Positions 36,223-48,505 of a DNA stretch of 64,000 bases are shown here, piece by piece. Numbering within the stretch: position 1 is the stretch's first letter; every line of letters starts with the position of its first letter. Origin of the DNA: Nipponacmea schrenckii. Taxonomy: Eukaryota > Mollusca > Gastropoda > Lottiidae. The translations under genes and the position numbers were made by a program. A model generated the notes under the pieces. That model made no database searches and was not told the DNA's origin. It was given only the letters and a program-made list of their open reading frames with translations. The DNA is taken from NCBI GenBank assembly GCA_030562195.1, contig JAUJPP010000003.1, positions 32,556,602 to 32,620,601 of the forward strand. The letters are read 5' to 3'.

Positions 36223-36904
36223 ATGTGGTATCTGAAATCATATAATCCATCAAAATCTTGATAATTACTTAGTAATTTCCACTAATCCAACTCTTTCCTA
36301 GATCACATCTCTCACAGACATGTTGTAAACAAATATTGGGAGTCTACAGACCAGATTTCACTTATTAGATTACATGATATTGGAAATATTAGTTGGCTGA
36401 GTCCTAAGCCAGTGTTGTGAGAAGACGTGTCTGTGGGAAAGTTTAAGTATACAAAGTTTGTGATATCTAATAAAAGCAGACGTGAGTGAAGAAAGCAGAA
36501 CTGAGCCATTACAAGGTCAATAGACGGACATCCTTATCTAACTTAGTTACAATATATTAATTTCATTATTTCAACATTCATTTGATCACTTACAATTTGT
36601 GTATATCACTGACTAGATGGTTCTTCACTAAAAAGCTGATGGATTGGCAATGTAAAAGTACAGACAAACTTCTTGAACAAACTTGCAGTATAAATTAAAT
36701 TATCTCACATGAGTATTTGTGCCCAAGAGCACCTATCAAAATGAAAAGAAAAGCATATTATGAATGTGCCATAAATGTTTAAGAACATTTGTTCGTGAAT
36801 ACATGTATATGAAATTAAAAATTTTATGGACACTGGTGCGCATGCCAAATACCACATATTTTGCATTGAAGGGTAATATTTAAATATATGGAAAGCCTAT
36901 AAAA
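36223..36904. other. AT-rich non-coding DNA, nothing recognised
   Basis: The minus-strand frame at 36312-36509 has no recognisable domain. No other feature is supported. Confidence 0.45.
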
Positions 36905-37620
36905 CATTTTTTTTCTCCCTGATAAAGATGAGAGTAAGGTCGTTAAAACGGTGCAAGTTATTTAATAAAGTAATTGTTATCTATAAACTTGTGCCCAGTT
37001 TATCAAGCGTATCGTAATAAACTGATACTTTTCTTCCTGATAAAGATGAGAGTAACATCATTGAAACGTTGGAAGTTATTTAATATAGTAATTGTTATCT
37101 ATAAACTTGTGCCCAGTTTATCAAGCGTAAAGAAATAAACTGATACTTTTCTTCCTGATAAAGATGAGAGTAACATCATTGAAACGTTGGAAGTTATTTA
37201 ATAAAGTAATTGTTATCTATAAACTTGTGCCCAGTTTATCAAGCGTATAGTAATAAACTGATACTTTTCTTCCTGATAAAGATGAGAGTAACATCGTTGA
37301 AACGTTGGAAGTTATTTAATAAAGTAATTGTTATCCATAAACTTGTGCCCAGTTTATCAAGCGTATAGTAATAAACTGATACTTTTCTTCCTGATAAAGA
37401 TGAGAGTAACATCGTTGAAACCTTGGAAGTTATTTAATAAAGTAATTGTTATCCATAAACTTGTGCCCAGTTTATCAAGCGTAAAGTAATAAACTGATAC
37501 TTTTCTTCCTGATAAAGATGAGAGTAACATCATTGAAACGTTGGAAGTTATTTAATAAAGTAATTGTTATCCATAAACTGGTGCCCAGTTTATCAAGCGT
37601 ATAGTAATAAACTGATACTT
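36905..37620 (+). repeat. 118-bp tandem array with a hammerhead-like hairpin per unit
   Basis: The landmark ACTGATACTTTTCTTCC falls at 37021, 37139, 37257, 37375 and 37493 and, as ACTGATACTTTCC, at 37611: exactly 118 bp each time. A diverged first unit starts at about 36910. Each unit has CTGATAAA, a GATG/CATC stem with loop AGAGTAA, then GTTGAAACGTTGGAAG; it also has an 8-bp stem CAGTTTAT/ATAAACTG. The layout resembles a hammerhead ribozyme core, but the core A replaces the expected G and 2-3 extra bases precede GAAA. Units differ at only a few sites, so the array is young or homogenised. Confidence 0.9.
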
Positions 37621-38589
37621 TCCTTGCACTACACCCCATTACAATATTATGACATTGTAGCTCTATTGTGTCCTAATATTGTGGTGTTACACCGGTGTAT
37701 CATACCCGTACAAGAACCCAGCAATCAGTTCTGGAGATAACAATATTTGTTTGCAGTGTTAATCTATCTATATCTCTGACACTTAACAAATTGAATGCAC
37801 CTTAATGGAATACAATTTGGTTTGTGTTCGCTAAATGATTATGCATCTAAACTAACAATCAAGACACAGGATCAAGATTAACAAGCAAACAAAAATCAAT
37901 AAATTATTCAATTCTATCATCTGCTAAATACTCATGTTGACATTTAGAAGCCAGTTCATTTGGAATATTTAGTAGAAAATGGAGTCTCTATTCTACATTT
38001 AAGTCATAAACCCAACGTCCATCACAATTGAATTATGCTCCGATATAAATGTGATGTGTTTCATAATGGATATTAGATTTTATGACAGCAATTTATACAA
38101 ATATTTTGGACATGGATTATTCCTAAAGTAGATGTAAAACGATAATACTCATAGGCCCATTAATCAATCAGAAACCTTTGCTGTTCAGTTCTGCTTCATA
38201 AAGTTGTTCCAGAAGGTGGAGATCTTCATGTTTATGATGTCATCAGCTTGTACTCATGGATTTCTTTAATACATTAAATCCTTGAGATATTGAATAAAAA
38301 TAGAAAATTTCACAAGTCAAAAATCTTAAAATATTGATTTCATGTTACAGACTTCCCTCTTTTTCTGGTCATTTTTTTTTTTCAAATAAAATCACTAAAA
38401 AGTTGGTTTGAGGATGAAAAAAATCCTAAATTGTTAAAACGTCCCCACTGTACCTCAATAAGGAGCCCTGCCTCGGCTTTTTTTTTTAATATTCCTCACT
38501 GATCCAAGATTAGGATACAAAGGGATCACAAGGGAATTGGCTGTCATTTGACCAAAAAAATCTAATATACATTGTCAAAATTAAAGGGC
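37621..38589. other. AT-rich non-coding DNA, nothing recognised
   Basis: No coding or repeat feature is supported. A poly-T run lies near 38480-38488. Confidence 0.45.
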
Positions 38590-38857
38590 CCAAATATTGT
38601 GACTAATTTACATTTCTAATATATAACATGATCATTTCCTTGTGACTACAGTGTTCTGTGTATTTAGAATTAAATACTTTTATTAATTTGTAACCAAATA
38701 AAAATCAATTTATTTTGTGAAAAATTTATTGTGATAAATTGTGGTGACCAATTTGACTTCTTACCCAATTAATATGATTAATTTACATTGTGAAGTAATT
38801 GACTTTACTAGCTTGTGACCAAACTATTGTGATTAATTTACTTTGTGACTAAACTGT
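38590..38857. repeat. 33-bp tandem array, left part
   Basis: Degenerate units built on TTGTGACCAAACTATTGTGA + TTAATTTACT lead up to the LINE. The same array continues, more regular, at 40468-40835, so the LINE inserted inside it. Confidence 0.8.
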
Positions 38858-39163
38858 TGTGCTGTTTTATTGATTATAAAAAATGTTTTGATTTTATCAA
38901 TAGATCTAATCTATGGTTTAAACTTATAACCGAAGGTATAGATGGTAAATTTTTACGAATTATTAAAGCTTTGTACAGTAATGTCAGATGCTCTGTTAAG
39001 CATGCCGGTTCACTCTCTGATGTTTTTAGTTGTAAAACCGGTTTGTTCCAAGGTGAAGTATTATCACCAATTCTATTTTCATTATATGTAAACGATTGTA
39101 TACGTAGCTTTATGTCAGACAAATGTCCATCTTTATCAATAGATGAGGTGAATGTATTCTTCT
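38858..39163 (+). pseudogene. LINE reverse transcriptase, N-terminal fragment
   Basis: This is the part of the RT palm that starts at FIDYKKCFDF (metal-binding Asp motif) and includes GLFQGEVLSPILFSLYVND (the QGxxLSPxLF motif). The frame then breaks: it ends at a TAA whose second A begins the ATG of the next fragment. The usual strongly hydrophobic residues directly before YADD are found only in the other frame, so a small indel just upstream of 39160 caused the shift. There is no upstream start of its own; the frame opens into repeat DNA. Confidence 0.85.
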
Positions 39164-39164
39164 A

Positions 39165-40328
39165 ATGTACGCAGATGATACTATTTTAATTTCGGAATCT
39201 CCAGAAAATCTCCAATTGCTCTTAGACTCACTTGAAAAATATACTACAAAATGGAGTTTAATAGTAAATGTTTCTAAGACCAAAATAGTCGTATTTCGAA
39301 ATGGCGGAAAGTTAAAAGAAAATGAATCATGGTTTTATAACAATAAAAGTATCGAAATCGTTGACAATTTTAATTATCTTGGCGTATCTTTACACTTAAA
39401 TGGTAAATTCTCTCATACTCAAAAACAACTCGCGGATCAAGGTAATAAAGCTATGTTTGCAATCAACAAAGTATGTAAAGACAATTATTTAAACATTGAA
39501 ACCCAAATCTCGGTATTTGACACTTATGTCCATAGTATTTTAAGTTACGGGTCAGAGGTTTGGGGTTTTCACTCGGCCCATGACATTGAAAAGGTCCAAC
39601 TGAAATTTCTTAAAAGGGCTTTAGGAACTCGTACGTCAACAAATAACAGTTTTGTTTATATGGAGACTGGTAGATGTCCCCTATTTATTCATAGGAAAAT
39701 CAAAATCTTTAAATATTGGATTAAAATCCGGAACAGTGATAATGTTCTTATTAGATCTTGTTATAATGATATGTTAAATAATGATGGAACGTGGTTGCAA
39801 TCTGTTAAGAATGAATTGTATGTTTTGGGTTTAGGCCACCTATGGGAAGCCAGTAGTATAAGTAAACATGAGATTTTAACTATCAAAGAGAGAATTATAT
39901 CTATATTTCAACAATCCCTTTTTGAATCCATTAATACTTCATCTAAAGCCCTAGTTTATAAACATATTGTTGACAGATTCCAGCTCCAATATTATCTCAC
40001 TATACCCCTTACTTATGTTAGAGATTTGATAAAATTTAGATTATCGTCACACGACTTAGCTATTGAAAAGGGCCGTTACCACGATGTACATAGAAACGAC
40101 AGAATTTGTAAATATTGTAAATCAGATGATATCGAAGATGAGTACCATTTTATATTAATATGTCCCCTATACAATAGCATCCGAACAAAATTTATTAAAC
40201 AGTACTACTTCAAACATCCAAGTATGTATAAATTGATCCAGCTTCTTAAAGTTGATAATTTAAAGGAATTGAATAATTTGAGCAAATTTTTGAATAAGGC
40301 ACAAAAATTAAGAAAGAGTGCATCCTAA
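39165..40328 (+). pseudogene. LINE reverse transcriptase, C-terminal fragment with YADD and zinc knuckle
   Basis: The 387-residue open frame has YADD at residues 2-5 (catalytic aspartates of the RT active site), VNVSKTKIVVF (about 42-52), FNYLGVSL (thumb start), ILSYGSEVWGF, and a CX2CX9HX4C zinc-binding motif at 315-333. It would be part of the ORF2p that copies the LINE RNA at the target site. It is intact over this length, suggesting that the copy is not very old, but it is dead because the N-terminal half is missing and the frame is shifted at its start. The ATG is simply the Met before YADD, not a real initiation site. Confidence 0.9.
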
Positions 40329-40467
40329 TTATATATATGTTTTCATCGCAATCTGTCCTCTTTTTTCCTATTCATTTGTATTGAATAAATGTATACATGT
40401 ATATTGTATATTTGTAATATAACTGATAAGTCGAAAGACTTAAAGTAATAAAGAATTGAATTAAATT

Positions 40468-40835
40468 ATTGTGATTAATTTACTAGTGACCAAACTACAT
40501 GTATTTTGATTAATTGACAGTGACCAAACTATTGTGATTAATTAACTATCTTGTGACCAAACTATGGTGATTAATTAACTATCTTGTGACTAAACTATAT
40601 TGATTAACCAACTTGTGACCAAAGTATTGCGATTAATTAACTTTCTTGTGACCAAAGTATTGCGATTAATTAACTATCTTGTGACCAAACTATGGTGATT
40701 AATTAACTATTTTGTGACCAAACTATGGTGATTAATTAACTATTTTGTGACCAAACTATTGTGATTAATTAACTATCTTGTGACCAAAATATTGTGATAA
40801 ATGTACCTTGTGACCAAATTACTGTGATCGGTCGC
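40468..40835. repeat. 33-bp tandem array, right part
   Basis: The unit is TTGTGACCAAACTATGGTGA + TTAATTAACTATC. GTGACC landmarks at 40681 and 40714 are 33 bases apart. About eleven units, some shortened. It continues the array at 38590-38857. Confidence 0.9.
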
Positions 40836-41724
40836 CTTCGATAATTAATAATCATCATACTATGACCAATATACTGCATGGCCTATTTATCTTGTGAATA
40901 TGGACCAACTAGCAGAAGTCTAGTTTTGCTGTCAGCCTAGTTTTATCTTGATAAAGCACCCAACAGCGATTGATCAGAAACCTATTTATATATTACTGTG
41001 TATTTAAGTCATAATGAACTATTTTATCTTGTCCGCTAACCATTATGATCTAGTTAAGTACTAGTCTTTATCTGATGATACCATTAAACTAGCATCCATC
41101 CTTATTATTACTAAGGCAGTTATATAATGCTTTATTATTGACTGTTATAACATCCTCTTTAGAGAAATCTTTTTATCCTTTTAGCAACTAATGTACATTT
41201 ATGAAATGAAATGAAATGAAAGTCAAAAGTTGATAAAAAGGATTTCTGTAGTGAAAAGTTAACTTGGTGTCCTACATACATAGGCCCTACAGTGAAATAT
41301 ATGTTGTATATATATGAAACTATTCAATATTCCTGCAAATGAACCCATTTATTTACTTGATATTTTTCGAAAGGTTTTCATAATACGAAAGAAAATGTCA
41401 AATGATCAGAGTGTTTATTCTATGGCCAAGAATTTGTTGGAAATGTCTTTTCTTCTGCAAATAAGAAGGTTATTTTGAAATACTCAATTAAAATAACAAA
41501 CTTAATGTTATCATTACTTTCTGTTACATGTTCAGTCAGATCAAAGACCTCTTTATGGTTTGTAAATAAATGAAAATCATTCAGCAAATTGTTCATATCT
41601 GATTGCACAACTGTTAATCTATATAGAAAATACAGAAAGAATGATGTTATTTGAAGGTCTGGTCCAAAGACAGCTAGAACAGGTGCAGACATTTTTCACA
41701 TTTGTTGGTTTCTGGAATTCCTCA
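40836..41724. other. AT-rich non-coding DNA, nothing recognised
   Basis: The minus-strand frame 41420-41692 has no recognisable domain. A short GAAAT repeat (ATGAAATGAAATGAAATGAA) lies near 41200-41220. Confidence 0.45.
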
Positions 41725-41990
41725 GGAAATCTAGAATTCTTTTAGAAATACTATAATTTGATTTTAACTTAAAATCAAATTGATCATATCACTGGAATAT
41801 TAAAATCATCTTAAATTAGGTTTTCAAGAATAAGGCATCTGAGTCCTTATTCTAAAAACTGAAGATGATTTTGGTATTCCAGTGTACTGATAAATCTGAT
41901 TTTAAGTTAAATTTTATTATCAAATCAGATTATCAGTACTGAATTTGTTAAAATCTGGATTTGATCTTTCTTAAATGTTTGAAAATAAGG
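41725..41990. repeat. Inverted-repeat (foldback) element
   Basis: The core 41791-41883 is an imperfect palindrome: ACTGGAATA...ATCATCT...AGAATAAGG pairs with CCTTATTCT...AGATGAT...TATTCCAGT around a 9-base centre. Outer flanks GATTTTAACTTAAAATCAAA and TCTGATTTTAAGTTAAA extend the symmetry. It is probably a small MITE or foldback element; similar TCTTATTCTTGAAA and AAATCAGGATTTT pieces at 6165-6200 may be relics of it. Confidence 0.65.
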
Positions 41991-42654
41991 TCCCTGTTGA
42001 GATCATGCTTTTGAAAATCATTTCTTGCTATTTTTGACATAAATGAAGAATTTATAGGGTATATTTTCAATTGTACACTACAACCACTTAGAAGAAAGAT
42101 TCTTTGAACCTAACTCAATCTTTTAAGTTTTGGTTCACAACCCGGAGTAAGGTTCCCTCCCACATCATCTGCATCAACAAATCTACAGAGAAAATATTGA
42201 AAAATTATTTATTCATGAGTAAATTTTGATTGTAAAACTAGATCTGTCTCGGATACATGGATTTTGCAAATTTATTTCTGTCTGAATTTTATATAAACTT
42301 AATCTTAGATTTTGAAATTTGAGCTTGACATTTCACAAGAGTTCTATTCTTTAAAAGGCAATCAGTTGATCTAGACATTTGATATGCACTGATGCACAAC
42401 TCAAAGATAACAATGATTGCACCAGCATACAGCTACATACCAGACATCCGATAATCATACAGGAAATATATTGATTTTTTTTACAGACTTTTAGCGAAGT
42501 GAATTTCGATATAAAAAAAACTGATCATAAAATCCAAGTTTCTACTTAATAATTCTAGGTTCAATAAGTCTGTTCTTACTAGAGAAGGTTCATCTTTTCA
42601 CTAGTGTAGGCCTACTGGTACAAATCATTTGATCATAGTCCCATTAAGGGAGGC
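41991..42654. other. AT-rich non-coding DNA, nothing recognised
   Basis: No supported feature was found in this interval. Confidence 0.45.
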
Positions 42655-42935
42655 AAAAAAAGAAAAAAAAACAAACAATTATACTTTACAAGGATAACAA
42701 CTTAGGTTCACATTGTCCTGAGAGGGTTCCTTTCTACCAGCTGGTACTTGGCCAAACCTCTTGGCATTGATCTTTCCTGGATTATCTGTACCCATTTACA
42801 GCTGGGTGGACTAGAATTTTGAGTGAAGATGACTTATTCAAGGTCATCATACTTACACACTCCTGTCAAGATTAGAACTCACATCTGACAAGTGAGGTCA
42901 TGACCTTAAGAACCCATGGAAAACCTTTAGAGCAA
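42655..42935 (-). mobile_element. tRNA-derived SINE, family 2, copy 3
   Basis: The plus-strand reading shows the A-rich tail complement, TTTACAAGGATAACAACTTA, TCTACCAGCTGGTACTTGGC, CTCTTGGCATTGATCTTTCC, GGTGGACTAGAATTTTGAGT and TTCAAGGTCATCATAC (TCAAGGTCA at 42838-42846). AGATTAGAACTCACATCTGA near 42875 is the inverted B-box-like segment. The tRNA-like head beyond that is degraded. Confidence 0.75.
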
Positions 42936-45900
42936 GTAGAATTTTAAAATTGCTGGTAGCGTTTTGGAGAATATGATAATTTTTGTTAACCTGAACTCGA
43001 TAACCACCGAAATTTACCAGATTCAATTCTCATCAAATTCTATTTTCTGCCATATATTGGATTTGGTCATCAACCCAAATAGTTGACATTTGATACTGTT
43101 CAGATTATCAATCTGATAAGATGCTGTGAATTACAAGTTTGTTTGAATTCTCTTGAGTGGTGTATGTACAGACACTCAGTACAGAACTCAGAACAAAGTT
43201 AAAAGGAAATATGAATTCCTATAATAGGCTATCAGTGCTGCACTACAGAATGAGCACAACTCATATTTATACATTTCCTACATGTGACCAAGCTCGTAAC
43301 AAACACAAGTCCCTTCCACGAAATTCTTGGAACTACTATAATTAATATTGGCATTTTTTTAGGAATTTACCCTAGAAATGTGAGAATGAATGTTTAAAGT
43401 GAGAGTGTACCTGAAGCAAATAGATTTATTAAAAGGATTTACATCTGAATGACATCTATTAAAATATCATTCTTCAAGAATCTTATGATTTATAAAGAAG
43501 GAGAATACAGAATTTAATAACAATGTATATCAATGTAGATGTTCAAAATGGATGCCTTTCTCATTGACAAATTTGCTTTATTTCAGTTGTCAAAAATAGC
43601 CCTGAAAATGAAACAAGGTTCTCCATTTTTCTCTCAATTTAGCAAATGAAGGCAGGCATGGCCTAGGAGTATTTCATCCAACTAGTTTTTCAAGAACAAC
43701 AGCATAACTATACTCTTTTTCCTTTTGCATCTGTTTAAAGAAACAGATTAATGATTTGGGTGGTGAAAATATGTAATTAGTCTTCAGAAGTATGAGAAAT
43801 ACACAAATTGCATAATTCATTCATCATAACAACATTTCAAACTGGGAATTTTTCTTTCTATTTCTATATATGAATTAAGACAAGACCAGTTGGATTTGAA
43901 AGCTCCAATTTCAATGTTAAGCTGTGAACACTATTACTGATTGAAGTGGCAAAACATTTTCTTTTCTAAGACCAAGATATGACTGGTCATAAGAATGGCG
44001 AACCTATCCTTGCACAGCCTAAAACACACAGTGTCTATTAAGTTTATTGTTTGATCAGCAAGGCAATTAGCTTGCCAATTGCATCTGCATCAGTGATGGG
44101 TATTTATTCTAGCAAGCATCTGATTGATCAAAAGCCGATTCCTAAATAGGGCTGAAACGATTCTATAATACCTTATTGAATTAGTCAAAATTTGTTCCAA
44201 AAACATTGTGAGAAACATTGTGAGAAACAACATGTAAATGAGAATTCTCCTACCTTAATTTAATAGAAATGTCACAGCTAGCTATCCTTTATTACTTTCC
44301 CACATGTAATTGTTATTAGCCTTCTACTATAAATAACTCTTCAATATCTCTTTTCACCAGCTGACATTTGTTTAGATTTTAGGAAATATTCAACTTATTT
44401 CTGATATTTGACTACAATCATTTCAGTCAATAGTCCAATGATGGACTTAAAATGTCACGATTATATGAAAGCTATAACACCACTGCACTTATGAAAACTG
44501 GAGGTTGAATACAATTATTTTAGAATTTCCATATAATGGTAAAAATCTGATAATCACTTCTATTTTTGGTTACTAATGATGTGATAGATAGACAATGTCC
44601 TAGAAATAATTGAAAAAAAATAAAATATCCATGTATTGCTGTAAATTTAGATATTTTTATTTCAAATTGGAATTTTACATGTAAGAACTTATATAATTAT
44701 AATTGGTGCTGAAAATATTTGGCCCAACTTTAATGTTGAGTGGTTAACAGATATGTTTTATATTTCATTATCGGAATGTACCATTTGGGCCGTATGCAGC
44801 TCTTACCTTGACTAAAGTTGAACTTTGGCTCAGGTCTAACTTAACAAAGTTAGGAAAACAACTTTCCTTTTATAAGTACAATGATGCACAACACTCCAAA
44901 AATTAATATAATTTTAGAAAAATTTCAAAATTACTGTTTGGGATTTCAAGAATAAAAGGATGTTTTTGCACTATAATTTTTTTTACACAAAAATTCACAC
45001 AGTCTTAAAATGGCTGCAACTGCAAAATTAATTAGAGATTTTAAAAGACTGATATGAAAATTGAATTTGAAGATTATTGTCACAAAAATACTTTTGGAGC
45101 TTCATTTTCGCTATGAATTCATGGAAATGTTGAATTCAAAATCAAATTATGATTGCAGTTTTAGAGCATCTAACTGAGGGGAAAAATGGAAAATTGATTT
45201 TTTGCTTAAAGCCTAGTTATTGGTTGAATACAATCCAGTCTCCTTTTGAGTAACAAAATTTAATTCCAAATTGGAATTGTCACTGACAACACCATAATGA
45301 CATTGTGGGGTGACCGCTTATATATAGTTGTATGGCACAAAATAACTTTTATAATAAAAAAACATTTTTGTGCCCGTATATGGATAAAATCTTTTATTAT
45401 TGTTTATTTTAACTATTATATGTGGTTTTCATTCTTTGACAATTAAAAAACCCCATATCATAACTCAATATAGTATAGTATACAAGGTGTTTCTCTTCAT
45501 ATCCACAGAAAAGAGAAGTTTGAAACCATGTGTACAGTCTTTTACTACGTTTTAAATCTGACTGTTTGTTATACATGTTAAATAATTGGTGATTTTAGGT
45601 GTTGTTCAATTTAGCAAGAAATACAAGATTCTGATCACAAATGCTATTACGGTACCAAAAAGTGAAAATGACCAAATATGGTATCAAGATGTCACCCTAG
45701 TTATATTACTAGCACTGTCTTGTACAATATTTAAAACATATAATACAAAATTTGTTTTTTTGCTAATGTTCAAACAAAATATCTTAAATTTTCACAAAAC
45801 CAACACCTATTACATGTTATAGCAGGAACTGATCTAGTTTTAGAGAGCACAGTTTTGTCACACCGCAACCAAATTTTATCATTATTAAAATTTTTACATG

Positions 45901-46689
45901 ATATGTTACTGGGATCCAAAAATATTATCTGTTTTCTTATTAAAATAAACAATATAGTTTTTCAAAATTTTTCAGTGGGATAAATATGGATTATCTTTTT
46001 ATAATTCTAAAAAATGAAAAACTAAAATTGAACAAAATATCTGGTACAGAGAATTATTTTGGTATAGCCTGACTTCGAAATATACTGTTCATTAATGAAT
46101 CAGACATCCACCCTCAAAGTAATAATATTGTTCAGGAAAAAAAATCAAAATATATTATCTTCATTTTTTCATACATCAACAGGTCTTTTTCATTATAAAG
46201 AATACAAGAGAGTTGATAAAAAGACAAATAATAAAATCCCATTGAATTCTCTTTGTAAGAATTACAGTGTTTATAATTGACATTTTCTGTTCGCTTTACT
46301 GGTAAAATAGATTGAAAAAGCTTTTACCTTGTGTTATTTGTGTAGCAGACTAAACTTCCAATAATAATAGCCTTCTGTTTAATGAAAAGTCCCATACGTT
46401 GACTGCTAGTTCTATTCATACCTCATCCCTTTTCAAATAAATTGTACAACATATTTATTTCTGTTGTAATCGGAACTTCGAGATCAATACTCAACTCAAT
46501 TTTCAACACAGGACGAAGCTCTCTTGATATATGGTTTGTTATTATTATTACATAGTATAGATCGACAAGCACAATGTGTTATTACTTGGAGCATAGTAAT
46601 CTAATCATACATCAAATAACACCCTATTCATTTCTTTTGATTGAATTATTCATTACACTTGAGCATCAAACCAAAATGAACACCTTTAT
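42936..46689. other. Long AT-rich non-coding stretch
   Basis: Nothing coding is supported over about 3.7 kb; frames at 43157, 45586, 45770 and 46095 are short and featureless. At about 44790-44880 GGGCCGTATGCAGCTCTTAC and AACTTTGGCTCAGG look like part of a dispersed repeat, but no second copy lies in this window. Confidence 0.5.
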
Positions 46690-48090
46690 TTTTCCATTTG
46701 ATTGCAGTTTATTATAAGGACAGCCAGATATGAGTCATATGTTATCAAGTATAAACTACTTTAAAGCATTAAAAGAAAAAATGAACAACTTTAATATTCC
46801 TTATTCCATTGATTTACATTTACTTATGTGTTATCAAGTAAGCAATATTTTTATGTTTATTTGATTGATTGCTGTATATTATAAAGACAGCCAAATCATA
46901 ACCAATGTGTTGTATGTAAGAAATAAATGTACTTTAAATCATTAAAAATAAAGTTTAGTTTATTTGATTCAGTTACTATATATTATAAAGACAGCCAAAT
47001 CATAACCAATGTGTTGTATGTAAGAAATTAATGTACTTTAAATCATTAAAAATAAAGTTTAGTTTATTTGATTCAGTTACTATATATTATAAAGACAGCC
47101 AAATCATAACCAATGTGTTGTATGTAAGAAATTAATGTACTTTAAATCATTAAAAATAAAGTTTAGTTTATTTGATTCACTTACTATATATTATAAAGAC
47201 AGCCAAATCATAACCAATGTGTTGTATGTAAGAAATTAATGTACTTTAAATCATTAAAAATAAAGTTTAGTTTATTTGATTCACTTACTATATATTATAA
47301 AGACAGCCAAATCATAACCAATGTGTTGTATGTAAGAAATTAATGTACTTTAAATCATTAAAAATAAAGTTTAGTTTATTTGATTCACTTACTATATATT
47401 ATAAAGACAGCCAAATCATAACCAATGTGTTGTATGTAAGAAATTAATGTACTTTAAATCATTAAAAATAAAGTTTAGTTTATTTGATTCACTTACTATA
47501 TATTATAAAGACAGCCAAATCATAACCAATGTGTTGTATGTAAGAAATTAATGTACTTTAAATCATTAAAAATAAAGTTTAGTTTATTTGATTCACTTAC
47601 TATATATTATAAAGACAGCCAAATCATAACCAATGTGTTGTATGTAAGAAATTAATGTACTTTAAATCATTAAAAATAAAGTTTAGTTTATTTGATTCAC
47701 TTACTATATATTATAAAGACAGCCAAATCATAACCAATGTGTTGTATGTAAGAAATTAATGTACTTTAAATCATTAAAAATAAAGTTTAGTTTATTTGAT
47801 TCACTTACTATATATTATAAAGACAGCCAAATCATAACCAATGTTTTGTGTAAGAAATAAATGTACTTTAAATCATTAAAAATAAAGTTTAGTTTATTTG
47901 ATTCACTTACTATATATTATAAAGACAGCCAAATCATAACCAATGTGTTGTGTAAGAAATAAATGTACTTTAAATCATTAAAAATAAAGTTTAGTTTATT
48001 TAATTCACTTACTATATATTATAAAGACAGCCAAATCATAACCAATGTATCAAGTAAGGAATAAAAGCATCAATTAAAATAAACATTTGT
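46690..48090. repeat. 104-bp tandem array, highly homogeneous
   Basis: The unit carries AAGTTTAGTTTATTTGATTC, ACTTACTATATATTATAAAG, ACAGCCAAATCATAACCAAT and GTGTTGTATGTAAGAAATTA. AAGTTTAG landmarks at 46951, 47055 and 47159 give exactly 104 bp, and about ten consecutive units are nearly identical to 48000. The left edge (46690-46880) and the last unit (to 48060) are diverged. Homogeneity in the centre with diverged edges indicates recent expansion. Confidence 0.95.
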
Positions 48091-48210
48091 TTCCATTGAT
48101 ATATTGTATATAATAGTTAGCATTTTATTCACAATGTTGGTTGAGAATTATATAAAATACAAATCAAAATGTGACAGACATATCATAGTATAATCTCTTG
48201 TTGCATTCTC
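48091..48210. other. Short non-coding gap
   Basis: AT-rich sequence with no feature separates the 104-bp array from a SINE. Confidence 0.4.
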
Positions 48211-48505
48211 TTTCCTGGCTCAGTGAGTTAGACACTTGCTTGCTAACCTGATGTGATGCAGGTAGATGATGCAGGTAGGAGGGACTGACATGGAAAAAAG
48301 CGTCTAGTCGTTTGGATGGGATAACAAACCGAGGTCCTGTGTACTACAGGCTATGCAGGGTAAAGATCCCTCGACAGTTGGAAATCGCAAATAGAGTAGG
48401 CTAATGTGGCTGTTTCCTCTTGCACACTGCATGCCGTTACCCATCTTCATTAACCAATAAGGTGAAGAAGAGACGTAAAACCCCATTCACTTCATTTCGG
48501 CATTT
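48211..48505 (+). mobile_element. tRNA-derived SINE, family 1, internally rearranged head
   Basis: The head TGGCTCAGTGAGTTAGACAC is present, but the B-box region is replaced by a duplicated GATGCAGGTAG, so internal Pol III promotion is probably lost. The body (GGGACTGACATGGAAAAAAG, TTTGGATGGGATAACAAACC, CAGTTGGAAATCGCAAATAG) and the 3' end (CCCATCTTCATTAACC, GAAGAAGAGACGTAAAACCC, CATTCACTTCATTTC) are well preserved and give the best view of the family tail. Confidence 0.85.

Larger units (their letters stand above)
38858..40467 (+). mobile_element. 5'-truncated non-LTR retrotransposon (LINE)
   Basis: It begins within the reverse transcriptase domain (FIDYKKCFDF, the first catalytic-Asp motif) and continues through YADD, the thumb and the C-terminal CCHC region. 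It ends with an AT-rich 3' UTR and AATAAAGAATTGAATTAAA. The 5' half (endonuclease and any ORF1) is missing, as is usual for incomplete target-primed reverse transcription. The flanks are two parts of one 33-bp array. The clade is uncertain; RTE-like or a related group with a C-terminal zinc knuckle fits. Confidence 0.88.

Noticed and set aside
36905..37620. CRISPR-like array with 118-bp period
   Set aside because: Units are contiguous and nearly identical over their whole length with no unique spacers, and the sequence is eukaryotic.
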